From Mycobacterium sp. 1274761.0 (GTDB lineage: Bacteria > Actinomycetota > Actinomycetes > Mycobacteriales > Mycobacteriaceae), in contig NZ_LZMC01000102.1 in NCBI RefSeq assembly GCF_001668615.1, positions 1 through 64,000 on the forward strand: a DNA stretch of 64,000 nucleotides, read 5' to 3'. The position numbers and the translations under genes are program-made. The notes beneath the pieces are model-generated. The model was not told the origin of the DNA. It was given only the letters and a program-made list of their open reading frames with translations, and ran no database searches. Positions within the stretch are counted from its first letter, which is position 1. Each line of letters opens with the position of its first letter. Shown here in pieces: positions 8,066 through 17,052 of the stretch.

Positions 8066-9280
8066 TTGCCCACAGAATCTCCGTCCCGACCCACGTCCTC
8101 GACACCGCTGCACTCGCCGGACTTCTACGCTGGTGATCCGTACCCGGCTTACCGGGTACTGCGGAACGGCACTCCCGTCGTGTGGAACGACGTCATGAAC
8201 TTCTGGGCCCTGACCAAATACGAGGACATCCGGTACGTCTCAGGGCACCCGCTGACGTTCACGTCGACCAAGGGCATCAGCATTCCGGATCCGGCACAGC
8301 CCGAGCCCGTGCAGGAGGGCAACCTGATCTTCACCGACCCCCCGCGGCACCGACAGCTGCGCAAGCTCATCAACGCGGGCTTCACGCGGCGTCAGGTGTC
8401 GTTGCTGGAGCCGAAGGTACGCGAGATTGTAAAAGGCATCCTCGACGACGTCGATCCGTCCCGCGAGTACGAGTTCGCCGAGGAGATCGCCGCTCCGCTG
8501 CCGACGCGGCTGATCGCCGAGATGCTGGGTGCGCCGCCCGAGGATTGGGAACAGTTCAGGGCGTGGTCCGACGCCGCGGTGGGCACCGCTGACCCGGACA
8601 TAGAACTGGACAATGTGGTGGCGCTGGGCCAACTCTACGAGTACTTCACCAGGCTGATCGAAGCCCGACGATCCGGTGCAGTCGCCGGTCAGAACGATCT
8701 CCTGAGCATCCTCGCCGCGGCCGAAGTGGACGGCGAGCGCCTCAGCGATGCCGACCTGCTGAACTTCTCCTTCCTGCTTCTGGTCGCCGGCAACGAAACC
8801 ACGCGCAATCTGATTGCGCTCGGAACACAGGCGCTGCTCGATCACCCTGACCAGTTCGCGCTGCTGCGCGCAAACCCTGAGCTTCTTACCTGCGCCGTCG
8901 AGGAGATGCTGCGCTACACCAGCCCGGTGACCCATATGGCGCGAGAGGCGACGGAAGACGTGGAGATCCGCGGACAGCAGATCAAAGCGGGCGAAAAGAT
9001 CGTAATGCTCTACGGTGCCGCGAACCGCGACGAGGAGGTCTTCGGTCCGAACAGCGAACAGTTCGACATCACTCGAAATCCGAACCCGCACATCGCTTTC
9101 GGCGCGGGAGAGCATGCCTGCCTTGGCGCACAGCTTGCGCGGCTGGAAGCTCGGGTGATGTTCGAGGTGCTATTGGGTTCCTATCCGTCGATGGAACTGA
9201 CCGGCGATGTGACGCGGCTGCGCGCCACGATGGTGCCCGGTGTCAAACGTATGCCGGTACGAATGGGAGCGAGCGTCTAG
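8066..9280 (+). CDS. cytochrome P450, first gene of igr-like operon
   Basis: This 404-residue soluble class I P450 has an I-helix AGNETTRN, an ExxR helix EEMLRY and a heme loop FGAGEHACLGAQLARLE with the thiolate ligand at Cys352. I chose the TTG at 8066 because GAGGAAGG lies 6 nt upstream. An in-frame GTG at 8045 has no such site. It is followed with no gap by an acyl-CoA dehydrogenase. Its position matches cyp125 in the cholesterol igr operon, so terminal hydroxylation of a branched side chain is a reasonable inference. Sequence alone does not identify it as CYP125. Ferredoxin partners are not adjacent. Confidence 0.9.
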   Translation: MPTESPSRPTSSTPLHSPDFYAGDPYPAYRVLRNGTPVVWNDVMNFWALTKYEDIRYVSGHPLTFTSTKGISIPDPAQPEPVQEGNLIFTDPPRHRQLRKLINAGFTRRQVSLLEPKVREIVKGILDDVDPSREYEFAEEIAAPLPTRLIAEMLGAPPEDWEQFRAWSDAAVGTADPDIELDNVVALGQLYEYFTRLIEARRSGAVAGQNDLLSILAAAEVDGERLSDADLLNFSFLLLVAGNETTRNLIALGTQALLDHPDQFALLRANPELLTCAVEEMLRYTSPVTHMAREATEDVEIRGQQIKAGEKIVMLYGAANRDEEVFGPNSEQFDITRNPNPHIAFGAGEHACLGAQLARLEARVMFEVLLGSYPSMELTGDVTRLRATMVPGVKRMPVRMGASV

Positions 9281-10462
9281 ATGGACTTCGACTACACAAC
9301 CGAGCAGGAGCAGCTCCGCAAGGACTACCGCGAGCGGCTCGAGGCCGTGATGACGCCCGAGCGGCGAAAAGCGGTCGCCGGCCTGACGGAAGGCGGCGCC
9401 GCGATGATCGAGTGCCGGAAAGCGCTCGGTGCGGCAGGGCTTCTCGGCGTCGCGTGGCCGACGGAATACGGAGGCCACGGGCTGACGGCGCTCGAGCAGT
9501 ACATCTTCGGTGAGGAAGCGCGCCGGGTGAACGCGCCGCTGCCGATGATCACGCTGAACACCGTCGGGCCGACGCTTATCCAGTACGGCACCGAGGAGCA
9601 GAAGCAGAAATTCCTGCCGGCGATACTGCGGGGTGAGGTGGACTTCGCGATCGGCTACTCAGAACCCGGCGCGGGGAGCGACCTCGCATCCCTGCGAACG
9701 ACTGCCGTGCGCGACGGGAACGAGTTCGTGATTAACGGCGCCAAGATGTTCACCAGCGGCGCCGAGTTCGCCGACTACATCTGGCTGGCCGCTCGCACTG
9801 ACCCGGAAGCCAAGAAGCACAAGGGCATCACGCTGTTCATGGTTCCCACGGACTCCCCCGGCTACTCGTGGAAGCCGCTGAAGACCATGCCCGGCGTGCA
9901 GACGTACTACACCTTCTACGACGACGTGCGAGTGCCAGAGAGCGCGATCGTTCTCGGCGAGAACCAGGGCTGGAAGCTGGTGACCAACCAGCTGAACCTG
10001 GAACGCGCCGCGCTGGGCAACCTCGGTGCGCTCGAGCCGCTGTTCGTCAAGACACTCGAATGGGCAAGGACGACACCGCTCGACGACGGAGTCGTGATCG
10101 ATGCGCCCTGGGTTCAGCAGGCGCTGGCCCGGGTCGAGGCGCAGGTGGCGGCGTATCGGCTGCTCAACCTCCGGGTGAATACCAACATGGGGTCCGGTGC
10201 GCTAGGCATGGGCGAGGCTTCGGCCGCCAAGGTGTTCGGCACCGAACTCACCCAACAGGTGGCCCGCGAACTGTTGGACATCGTCGGGCAGGCCGGCACC
10301 CTGAAGGGATCGATCGCCCCACTCAGAGGTGAACTGGAAAGCGCCTACCGCCTCGCCGTCATCAACACCTTCGGCGGCGGCGCCAATGAACTGCAGCGCG
10401 ACATCATCGCAATGGCCGGTCTCGGGATGCCCCGGGCACCCCGAGACATGCGCGCCTCTTGA
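9281..10462 (+). CDS. acyl-CoA dehydrogenase (ChsE1/FadE28-like position)
   Basis: This 393-residue acyl-CoA dehydrogenase has the FAD-binding segments FAIGYSEPGAGSDLASLRT and the C-terminal GGGANELQRDIIAMAGLGMPR, the usual FAD/nucleotide-loop ending. The ATG directly follows the P450 stop codon (TAGATG). In actinobacterial steroid catabolism pairs of such proteins form alpha2beta2 heterotetramers in which one chain retains the full C-terminal motif. This chain keeps it, whereas the partner at 11479 does not. It would introduce the alpha-beta double bond into a short branched side-chain CoA ester. Confidence 0.9.
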   Translation: MDFDYTTEQEQLRKDYRERLEAVMTPERRKAVAGLTEGGAAMIECRKALGAAGLLGVAWPTEYGGHGLTALEQYIFGEEARRVNAPLPMITLNTVGPTLIQYGTEEQKQKFLPAILRGEVDFAIGYSEPGAGSDLASLRTTAVRDGNEFVINGAKMFTSGAEFADYIWLAARTDPEAKKHKGITLFMVPTDSPGYSWKPLKTMPGVQTYYTFYDDVRVPESAIVLGENQGWKLVTNQLNLERAALGNLGALEPLFVKTLEWARTTPLDDGVVIDAPWVQQALARVEAQVAAYRLLNLRVNTNMGSGALGMGEASAAKVFGTELTQQVARELLDIVGQAGTLKGSIAPLRGELESAYRLAVINTFGGGANELQRDIIAMAGLGMPRAPRDMRAS

Positions 10463-10476
10463 AAGGACACATCCAG

Positions 10477-11052
10477 GTGACAGAGAATGCGAAGAGCGAA
10501 CTACGGGAACGCCTCGACGCGCTGATTGGTACACCCACCGACGGAGTCGGCAAGCCGACGCGTGCCCCCGATCCGGTGAACGCCGCGATGATCCGACACT
10601 GGGCCTATGCGTTGGACGACATGAACCCGGCCTATCTCGACCCCGAGTTCGCGAAGAACTCGCGTTACGGCGGCTTGGTCTCTCCACCGGTGATGCTGCA
10701 GAGCTGGACCATGCCTCCGCCGAAGCTCGCCGGTATTCACGAGCGCGGCGGTGTTCCGATCGAGATCAAGACGAACCCTCTGCAGTTTCTCTCCGACGCC
10801 GGCTACACCGGCATCATCGCCACCAACTCCGAATTCGAGATCGAGCGTTATCCCCGTGTCGGAGACGAGATCTCGGCCGAGACGGTCTTCGACTCGATCT
10901 CGGACGAGAAGAAGACGGCGATGGGCGACGGCTTCTTCGTCACCTGGGTGACCACCTACCGCGACCAGCACGGCGACGTCATCGGTCGGCAGTGGTTCCG
11001 GACTCTGCGTTTTAAGACGGGCGGGGCCCCCGCCGGAACGGCTGGGGACTGA
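10477..11052 (+). CDS. FAS1/MaoC-type hot-dog protein, ChsH2 N-terminal-half equivalent
   Basis: This 191-residue protein has a single hot-dog dehydratase domain. I chose the GTG at 10477 because AAAGGA is 9 nt upstream. A TTG at 10459 overlapping the previous stop is less likely. The active-site loop reads DDMNPAYLD, with Tyr where catalytic MaoC proteins carry His, suggesting a non-catalytic chain. It is followed by a separate DUF35 gene overlapping by one base (TGATG). In M. tuberculosis ChsH2 these two domains are one polypeptide, so this gene is the MaoC half of a split ChsH2. Its probable partner is the catalytic MaoC at 12579. Confidence 0.88.
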   Translation: MTENAKSELRERLDALIGTPTDGVGKPTRAPDPVNAAMIRHWAYALDDMNPAYLDPEFAKNSRYGGLVSPPVMLQSWTMPPPKLAGIHERGGVPIEIKTNPLQFLSDAGYTGIIATNSEFEIERYPRVGDEISAETVFDSISDEKKTAMGDGFFVTWVTTYRDQHGDVIGRQWFRTLRFKTGGAPAGTAGD

Positions 11053-11465
11053 TGGCTACCAGGCTCGCACCCTCGATCAGTCCCGACACCGAGTTCTTCT
11101 GGTCGGGTCTCAAAGAACACGAGCTCCGGATTCAGCGCTGCGCCGACTGCCAGACCCTGCGCGTCCCACCCAGGCCGATGTGCGGCAACTGTCAGTCGCT
11201 CAACTGGGATTACGCTATATCCACGGGGCGCGGCACCGTGTACAGCTTCGTGATGCCGCAGTACCCCCCGCTACCGTTCCTTCAATACCCGTATGTGGTA
11301 GCGCTGATCGAACTCGACGAAGGCGTTCGGCTGGTGTCCAATCTGTGCGATATCGAACCCGGCGACATCGAGGTCGGAATGCCCGTGGAGGTCTTCTACG
11401 AGACCTTCGAAGCCCTGCCGAGCGGCGACGAGTTGGTGTTGCACCAGTTCCGGCCCGCCCGATAA
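11052..11465 (+). CDS. DUF35 zinc-ribbon/OB-fold protein, ChsH2 C-terminal-half equivalent
   Basis: This 137-residue protein has a rubredoxin-like zinc ribbon with two CxxC pairs (CADC, CGNC), then the OB-fold motif GRGTVYSFVM and strands VALIELDEGVRLVSNL. DUF35 proteins bind acyl-CoA and partner with SCP-x-type thiolases. In the ChsH2-Ltp2 complex the DUF35 domain is required for retro-aldol cleavage of the steroid side chain. Here it is a free-standing gene between the MaoC-like gene and the second acyl-CoA dehydrogenase. The thiolase it should serve is at 13028 in the same operon. Confidence 0.9.
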   Translation: MATRLAPSISPDTEFFWSGLKEHELRIQRCADCQTLRVPPRPMCGNCQSLNWDYAISTGRGTVYSFVMPQYPPLPFLQYPYVVALIELDEGVRLVSNLCDIEPGDIEVGMPVEVFYETFEALPSGDELVLHQFRPAR

Positions 11466-11478
11466 CCGAAGGCAGACA

Positions 11479-12582
11479 ATGGACTTCACGTTCACCGAAG
11501 AGCAAGAGACCGTCGCCAAGGTAGCCCGACAGCTGTTCGAGAGCCGCGCGACACCGGAGCACCTCACCGAATTGGAGGCCGGTGACACTCGCTACGATGC
11601 TGCGCTGTGGGGGGAGCTGGCCGCAGCCGACCTGCTCGGAATAGCCCTACCCGACTCCGTCGGCGGATCGGGCGGCGGCTTCCTCGAACTCGGGGTTCTG
11701 CTGAGCGAAGTCGGATGGAGTGTCGCGCCGGTGCCCGTCTACGCGACGCTGGTGCTGGGCGCGGACACCATTGCCCGACATGGGGATTCCGAGCTGAAAC
11801 AGCGCTACCTGCCCGGTGTGGTGGACGGCAGCACGATTCTGACGGCGGCAATCACCGAGTCCGGCAACTCCGATCCGACCGCACCGCGCACCGCGGGCCG
11901 TCCCGACGGTGACACGTGGCGATTGACCGGCACCAAAGAGCTGGTACCCGCTGCGCAGCTGGCTGTCGCCATCGTCGTATCGGCGACAACGGATGGCGGG
12001 CCGGCCCTGTTTGTCGTGGATGCAGACGCCGAGGGCGTGACGATCACACCGGTACAGACGACGAACGGCGAACCGTTCGCCGAGGTCGAACTGACCAATG
12101 CCGTCGGCCGCAGGCTCAGCGAGGGCAGCGACGCCGTCGGCAGGTTGTACACCCGGGCACTCGTCGGGCTGTGCGCGATGCAGATCGGCGTCACCGAGCG
12201 GGCTTTGAAGCTCGCCGCCGCCTACACCACCGAGCGCGAGCAGTTCGGCAGGCCCATTGGGTCGTTCCAGGCGGTACAGCAGCGTCTGGCCGACGCGTTC
12301 ATCGATGTCGAAGCCATCCGCTGGACCACCTGGCACGCGGCGTGGCTGATCGGCGAAGGCAGGCCCGCCGACCGCGAAGCCGCGATCGCGAAATTCTGGG
12401 CCGCAGAGGCCGGGGCGCGTGTCGCCGCCTCGGCTCAGCAGGTGCACGGCGGCATGGGCATCGACGTCACCTACCCGTTGTCGCGTTATTTCCTGTGGGC
12501 CAAGCAGATCGAGCTCGCGCTCGGGTCCGCCTCCCAACAGTTGGCCCGTCTCGGCAGCACATACCCGGAAGGAAACACATGA
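11479..12582 (+). CDS. acyl-CoA dehydrogenase (ChsE2/FadE29-like, reduced partner chain)
   Basis: This 367-residue protein has the acyl-CoA dehydrogenase fold (MDFTFTEEQETVAKVARQL at the start, TTEREQFGRPIGSFQAVQQ and HGGMGIDVTYPLSRYF in the C-terminal domain). It lacks the FAD-contacting G-G-x-x-E-x-x-R ending of its companion at 9281. Shortened chains like this pair with a complementary chain to form heterotetramers in cholesterol side-chain degradation. Its stop overlaps the next ATG (ATGA). Heteromer formation with the 9281 product is inferred from that precedent and from being in one operon. Confidence 0.9.
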   Translation: MDFTFTEEQETVAKVARQLFESRATPEHLTELEAGDTRYDAALWGELAAADLLGIALPDSVGGSGGGFLELGVLLSEVGWSVAPVPVYATLVLGADTIARHGDSELKQRYLPGVVDGSTILTAAITESGNSDPTAPRTAGRPDGDTWRLTGTKELVPAAQLAVAIVVSATTDGGPALFVVDADAEGVTITPVQTTNGEPFAEVELTNAVGRRLSEGSDAVGRLYTRALVGLCAMQIGVTERALKLAAAYTTEREQFGRPIGSFQAVQQRLADAFIDVEAIRWTTWHAAWLIGEGRPADREAAIAKFWAAEAGARVAASAQQVHGGMGIDVTYPLSRYFLWAKQIELALGSASQQLARLGSTYPEGNT

Positions 12583-13031
12583 CCTCCACTGTCGATCGAA
12601 CCCAGACCCTGGCGTACAACGCCGTCAACGTGGGTGACGAAATCACCCCGATGGACGTGCCCGTCACCACGACTCTGATCGTCGCGGGTGCGATCGCGTC
12701 GCGCGACTACATGCCGGTGCACCATGACCGCGACTTCGCCAATTCGCAAGGCTCCCAGGATATCTTCCTCAACATCTTGACCACCAATGGTTTGTGCGTG
12801 AAGTTCCTGCACGACTGGGCGGGGCCAGAGGCGATGGTCAAGAAGCTGTCCATCCGTCTCGGCGTGCCCGCCTACCCCAACGATCCGCTGCGGTTCGAGG
12901 GCAGCGTGACGGGCAAATCGGCCGCCGACGGCGAGGGCTTGGTGGAAGTGACGTTCAAGGGCACCAACAGCCTTGGCGACCACGTGAAAGGCACGGCGGT
13001 GCTGAGCCTGCTCGACGGGGTCGAGGCATGA
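12579..13031 (+). CDS. MaoC-like hydratase (ChsH1-like catalytic chain)
   Basis: This 150-residue hot-dog protein carries the motif SRDYMPVHHDRDFA, giving the Asp and His placed as in catalytic MaoC hydratases. The operon's other MaoC protein has lost the His. This division between one catalytic and one supporting chain is known for ChsH1-ChsH2. It overlaps both the upstream dehydrogenase and the downstream thiolase by 4 nt (ATGA junctions), so translation is coupled. The predicted role is hydration of the 2-enoyl-CoA made by the dehydrogenase pair. Confidence 0.9.
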   Translation: MTSTVDRTQTLAYNAVNVGDEITPMDVPVTTTLIVAGAIASRDYMPVHHDRDFANSQGSQDIFLNILTTNGLCVKFLHDWAGPEAMVKKLSIRLGVPAYPNDPLRFEGSVTGKSAADGEGLVEVTFKGTNSLGDHVKGTAVLSLLDGVEA

Positions 13032-14203
13032 CAACAAGAGACGGCATCGGCGGTAAGGCCGCGCTCGTCGGGATCGGGCAGACTGAGTTCTCGAAGGAGT
13101 CCGGCCGCACCGAGATGCAACTCGCCTGCGAGGCGGTCAAGGCGGCCATCGACGATGCGGGCCTGCGCCCGAGCGATATCGACGGGATGGTCACCTTCAC
13201 CGTCGACGAGAACGAGGAGATCGAGGTCGCGCGCAACGTCGGCATCGAGAACCTGTCGTTCTTCACCAGGGTCCCGCACGGCGGCGGGGCGGCGGCAGGC
13301 ACCGTGATGCAGGCCGCCATGGCCGTCGCGACGGGCGCCGCCGAGGCAGTGGTCTGCTACCGAGCGTTCAACGAGCGGTCTGGATTTCGCTTCGGCGGCG
13401 CCGGGCGGCAACCCGGCGTCACCCCGCTGTGGATGGCGCCGTACGCGCCATTCGGTTTCATGACCCCCGCCGCATGGGTGGCGTTGCATGCCCAGCGCTA
13501 CATGTCGACATACGGGGTGACCAACGCAGACTTCGGAAAGATCTCGGTCATCGACCGCAAACATGCCGCGAATAATCCAGACGCCTGGTTCTACGGCAAG
13601 CCGATAACCATTGAGCAACACCAAGAATCGCGGTGGATCATCGAACCCGTGCTGCGATTGCTTGACTGCTGCCAGGAAAGCGACGGCGGCGTCGCGATGG
13701 TGGTGACAAGTGTCGAGCGGGCACGGGATCTGGCCAAGCCTCCTGCCGTGATCACCGCGGCCGCGCAAGGCGCGGCCTACGACGGCGAGGTCATGACCAG
13801 TTACTACCGAGAGGACATCACCGGCCTGCCCGAGATGGGCGTCGTCGGCAACAAACTATGGGGCGACTCCGGGCTCAAGCCCGACGACATCTCGACCGCC
13901 TTCCTCTACGACCACTTCACACCGTTCGTGTTCACCCAGCTCGAAGAGCTCGGCTTCTGCGGTCGCGGCGAAGCCAAGGACTTCGTATCGGTCGACGAAC
14001 TTTCGCTGGGCGGCCGGATGCCGATCAACACCAACGGAGGGCTGCTCGGCGAGGCCTACATCCACGGGATGAACGGCATCACCGAAGGCGTCCGGCAGGT
14101 GCGCGGCACGTCACACAACCAGGTCGATGGCGTCGAACACGTCCTGGTCACCTCGGGTACCGGTGTCCCGACCAGCGGCCTCATCCTGGCACCCGACCGG
14201 TGA
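13028..14203 (+). CDS. SCP-x-type thiolase / lipid-transfer protein (Ltp2-like aldolase)
   Basis: This 391-residue member of the non-condensing SCP-x thiolase family starts with KAALVGIGQTEFSK. It has ESDGGVAMVVTS, LYDHFTPFVFTQLEELGFC and the C-terminal INTNGGLLGEAYIHGMNGI. Such proteins (Ltp2 in the igr operon) do not act as true thiolases. They cleave a beta-hydroxy acyl-CoA by retro-aldol reaction together with a DUF35 protein, which here is encoded at 11052. It is the last gene of the seven-gene operon and is followed after 17 bp by a TetR gene with its own promoter. Confidence 0.9.
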   Translation: MTTRDGIGGKAALVGIGQTEFSKESGRTEMQLACEAVKAAIDDAGLRPSDIDGMVTFTVDENEEIEVARNVGIENLSFFTRVPHGGGAAAGTVMQAAMAVATGAAEAVVCYRAFNERSGFRFGGAGRQPGVTPLWMAPYAPFGFMTPAAWVALHAQRYMSTYGVTNADFGKISVIDRKHAANNPDAWFYGKPITIEQHQESRWIIEPVLRLLDCCQESDGGVAMVVTSVERARDLAKPPAVITAAAQGAAYDGEVMTSYYREDITGLPEMGVVGNKLWGDSGLKPDDISTAFLYDHFTPFVFTQLEELGFCGRGEAKDFVSVDELSLGGRMPINTNGGLLGEAYIHGMNGITEGVRQVRGTSHNQVDGVEHVLVTSGTGVPTSGLILAPDR

Positions 14204-14220
14204 GCCGATAATGTCGTGCG

Positions 14221-14838
14221 GTGGGATCTGACGTGACACACGCTGTGGCGGTCGACACCCGGGATGCCATCATCTCGGCCGCCTTCGCATGCTTCCGCAC
14301 CCGCGGGTTGGCGAAGACGACGATTGTCGACATCGCCAGGGCGGCTGACGTCTCCCGCAGCACGTTCTACGAGTACTTCCGCGATAAGGAGACGATCGTC
14401 GAGGCCTGTGCCGAGGCGGCATCGCAGCGCTTTTATCGCAATATGGCAAAAGCCATCGATCGCCACGGCGGCAGCACGCTGGAGGGACGCCTGGTTCGGG
14501 CGGCCGTCTTCGTCGCGCAAGCGCGTCGAGTCGTCGAACCGGAGGCGTACTTCGACCAAGCAGAAGTCAACCTCATGATGACCAAGAACGCGGCCACCCT
14601 GCTCAAGGAGTGTGCTGAGTTCCTCGCTCCATATGTCTCGGCCGCCAGGCTGACCGGTGAGGTCCGGCAGGATCTCGACATCCCCTCTGCCACAGAGTGG
14701 TTCGCGCGAATGCTGTTCTCGCTGTTCACCACGCCGTCCCCCACCGTCGACATGCGCAACGACGACGAGGTCGCGGAGTTCGTGCGTCCGTACGTCGTCA
14801 ACGGGTTCGTCGGCGATCACACACGTCGGCGGGCGTAG
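14221..14838 (+). CDS. TetR-family transcriptional regulator
   Basis: This 205-residue protein has an N-terminal helix-turn-helix typical of TetR (TTIVDIARAADVSRSTFYEYF, about residues 38-58) and a divergent C-terminal ligand domain. The GTG at 14221 is supported by TAATGT (14209-14214), a TANNNT -10 box exactly 6 nt upstream, indicating a separate leaderless transcript although only 17 bp follow the thiolase. It is a candidate regulator of the preceding operon or of the repeated GAKAAY palindrome; neither link is shown. Its 3' end overlaps the convergent WS/DGAT gene by 41 nt. Confidence 0.88.
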   Translation: MGSDVTHAVAVDTRDAIISAAFACFRTRGLAKTTIVDIARAADVSRSTFYEYFRDKETIVEACAEAASQRFYRNMAKAIDRHGGSTLEGRLVRAAVFVAQARRVVEPEAYFDQAEVNLMMTKNAATLLKECAEFLAPYVSAARLTGEVRQDLDIPSATEWFARMLFSLFTTPSPTVDMRNDDEVAEFVRPYVVNGFVGDHTRRRA

Positions 14839-16240
14839 AGGCAGTGGGGGTAGCCGGCTGGTACGCGCTCAGCCCGCGCAATTCCGTGAACTCCTCTGCC
14901 ATGGCGTCGGTGACCTCATGCGGGTCGTTCAGAGTGCGGTCGTCCACGAGCACCGAGATCGTCAACAGCTCTGCATAACTCCACACCGTGATGTTCATTG
15001 CGCATCCCGCCGCCAACGGACCCACAGAATAAATCTCTGTGATACGAGCGCCGTCAACGGAACTCGCTTGCCGAGGACCGGGAACATTGGAAATAGTCAG
15101 ATTCATAGCGATGCCGGAGTTCCACCGTCGTGATTGCCACCGAAACAACCCCGGGGACAATGCAGGCGGGAGATAGTTCAGCCAAGACGCCATCATCGTC
15201 GGACCGAGTAACGTGAAATTCTCCTTCGCGACGGCTGCAGCGTCGGCGGTGGTTCGAACGCGTTCCCGAATGTCGGAGATGTGTATTGGCAGCGGAGGTG
15301 TCATGTATCCGACGTCGTTGCCGTCGATGCGGTCGGGCGATCGGTTGAAGCTGACCGGAACACCGGCTATCAGCGGGCGGTCGGCGTGACCGTCATACCG
15401 CAGGGCCAGCTTTCGAATCGCTCCGGCAGCCATCGACAGAACCAAGTCGTTGACAGTGAGTTCCAGTGCCTTACTCGTTACTTTGACATCAGACAACGCC
15501 AGTGATGTGGTCGCAAAGCGTCGCTGTGGAGAAACTTGATGATTCATAAAGCTTCGCGGCGGCTTGAGCGGCCGCCTCAGGCGTGCGTTGCGTGGTCGCT
15601 GGCGTGACCGCCGCAGCAACCGCACGATCCCACGCGCGGTGACCGACAGCAAGCCGGGAAGTCCAATCAGATGTGTGATCTGGTCGCGAATGGCGTATTC
15701 GATGAGTTGTCGACGGGTGGGCAATTCGTCCGGCCGCGCCGAAAGTCCAGCGTCGATCAGGGCATCCGGCGCACTCATCGCCTTGGCGATCATGTTGGCT
15801 GAAGCCAGCCCGTCGGCTAATGCATGGTGGACTTTCCAGATCACCGCGATCTCATGACCGACCAAGCCCTCGGCAACGTACATCTTCCAGAGTGGTCGGT
15901 CGCGGTGTAATGGCACACTGGCGATCTGACCGATCAGCTCGTCCAACTCTCGCCGCCCGCCGGGCGCGGGCACCCGTACCCGCTCCAAGTGGTAGTCGGG
16001 GTCGATAGGTGCGTTTTCCCGCCACATTGGGTGATGAAGCCTCCTCGGGATGTCGACCAGCTGGTAGCGAAGTGGCTCCAGACCGAGCAGCCGCGGATAG
16101 GCCATCCTGCGGAAGGCCTCAAAATTGTAACCACCTCTTAAATGCCGGACGTCGAGCAGGCCGATCTTGAGAGTATGAGTCTGAATCTCAGGTGTCTCGC
16201 TGTACAGCAACATGACATCTACGCCGCTCAGCCGCTTCAC
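14798..16240 (-). CDS. WS/DGAT family acyltransferase (wax ester/triacylglycerol synthase)
   Basis: This 480-residue protein has the active-site motif HHALADG (138-144), matching the HHxxxDG of wax ester synthase/diacylglycerol acyltransferases. It also has the C-terminal NLTISNVPGPR and INVTVWSY-type segments (here MNITVWSYAEL). It esterifies acyl-CoA to diacylglycerol or an alcohol for storage lipid. The GTG start at 16240 is preceded by GGGGAGGTG. A perfect-armed operator, copy of the regulon palindrome, lies 33 bp upstream (16273-16290), so lipid storage is probably co-regulated with the catabolic island. Confidence 0.92.
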   Translation of the reverse strand: MKRLSGVDVMLLYSETPEIQTHTLKIGLLDVRHLRGGYNFEAFRRMAYPRLLGLEPLRYQLVDIPRRLHHPMWRENAPIDPDYHLERVRVPAPGGRRELDELIGQIASVPLHRDRPLWKMYVAEGLVGHEIAVIWKVHHALADGLASANMIAKAMSAPDALIDAGLSARPDELPTRRQLIEYAIRDQITHLIGLPGLLSVTARGIVRLLRRSRQRPRNARLRRPLKPPRSFMNHQVSPQRRFATTSLALSDVKVTSKALELTVNDLVLSMAAGAIRKLALRYDGHADRPLIAGVPVSFNRSPDRIDGNDVGYMTPPLPIHISDIRERVRTTADAAAVAKENFTLLGPTMMASWLNYLPPALSPGLFRWQSRRWNSGIAMNLTISNVPGPRQASSVDGARITEIYSVGPLAAGCAMNITVWSYAELLTISVLVDDRTLNDPHEVTDAMAEEFTELRGLSAYQPATPTASTPADVCDRRRTR

Positions 16241-16272
16241 GGTGCACCTCCCCTACAACCAGCTCGCTCAAC

Positions 16273-16290
16273 TGAGAACATAAATTCTCA
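16273..16290. promoter_or_regulatory. palindromic operator, copy 3 (TGAGAA-N6-TTCTCA)
   Basis: TGAGAACATAAATTCTCA has perfect 6-bp outer arms; the 16-bp core is GAGAAC-ATAA-ATTCTC. It sits upstream of the WS/DGAT gene (minus strand) and 183 bp before the plus-strand gene at 16474. The remainder of the 233-bp region (16241-16473) contains a short TGAG-CATT-CTCA repeat near 16343 and no gene that I can see. Confidence 0.65.
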
Positions 16291-16473
16291 ACCCGCCAGA
16301 GTATCCGACCTTCGTAACCCTGATCCTCGGTCTGTGCAATAATGAGCATTCTCAGTATTGGAAGTGGTCATTATCAACAGCTCCCCTGCCCAAGCTGGAC
16401 GCAATCAGCTTCTCGATCGAGCTGCGCAGCTTTGCATTCGGGAGCGTGATGAATCAACAAGAGGTCTAGACAG

Positions 16474-17040
16474 GTGTCAGTTGTAACTACGGTTCCCACT
16501 AGGAATTCGAACCATCCGGGCTCGTCGCGAGCCAGTCACGGGCGGCGCCGGTCAGCTCCGCACAGGCTGCTCGTGCTGGCAGTCGACGCCGCTGATCTCG
16601 TTACATGGTGCGGCGGGCTGATTTGCGACTCAGTGCGCGCCGGCCTGATCGTGCAGGTCGGCCTAGAATCCCTGGACGATGACTTGGCGCTACGCATACT
16701 GGGCGTCGACGCGTTCGTCCTGCCTGATGTTTTAGACTTCGAGCACTGGCCAGACGCAATCTACTTCGCCGCCGAGTTGCACGAGCGGAACTCCTACGTC
16801 CGGCGTCTCGTCGTCGACGCGGCGCGGCGCCATAGCGCGGACGTCGCCGCGTGGGGCGGCTCGCAATGGCTCGGTACGGCTTCAGGACGCGATGTCACAC
16901 ACCGGCTCAGTTCCGCCGCACAAATGTTCAAGCGGGAGGCGCTTCGAGCCGTCGGCGCAATGACGCGCGTCGCCGCCGTCGAACCCTTTCATTGTGGTCA
17001 GCGGCGCACCGTCGATGCCATCCCGTTCCCCTGCGGCTGA
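16474..17040 (+). CDS. hypothetical protein, unrecognised
   Basis: This is a 188-residue ORF with a GTG start preceded by AGAGG. Residues 1-30 are Arg/Ser rich and probably disordered. Residues 31-150 look like an alpha/beta domain (HRLLVLAVDAADLVTW, GLIVQVGLESLDDDLALRIL, DAFVLPDVL). I recognise no family motif. Codon use (GC at third positions) is like its neighbours, which supports it being a real gene. It is convergent with the P450 at 17053 with a 12-bp gap. Confidence 0.55.
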   Translation: MSVVTTVPTRNSNHPGSSRASHGRRRSAPHRLLVLAVDAADLVTWCGGLICDSVRAGLIVQVGLESLDDDLALRILGVDAFVLPDVLDFEHWPDAIYFAAELHERNSYVRRLVVDAARRHSADVAAWGGSQWLGTASGRDVTHRLSSAAQMFKREALRAVGAMTRVAAVEPFHCGQRRTVDAIPFPCG

Positions 17041-17052
17041 CGGCGAAGGCGG

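Noticed and set aside
10459..10476. TTG at 10459 as start of the MaoC-like gene
   Set aside because: It overlaps the previous stop and has no ribosome site, whereas GTG 10477 has AAAGGA 9 nt upstream.
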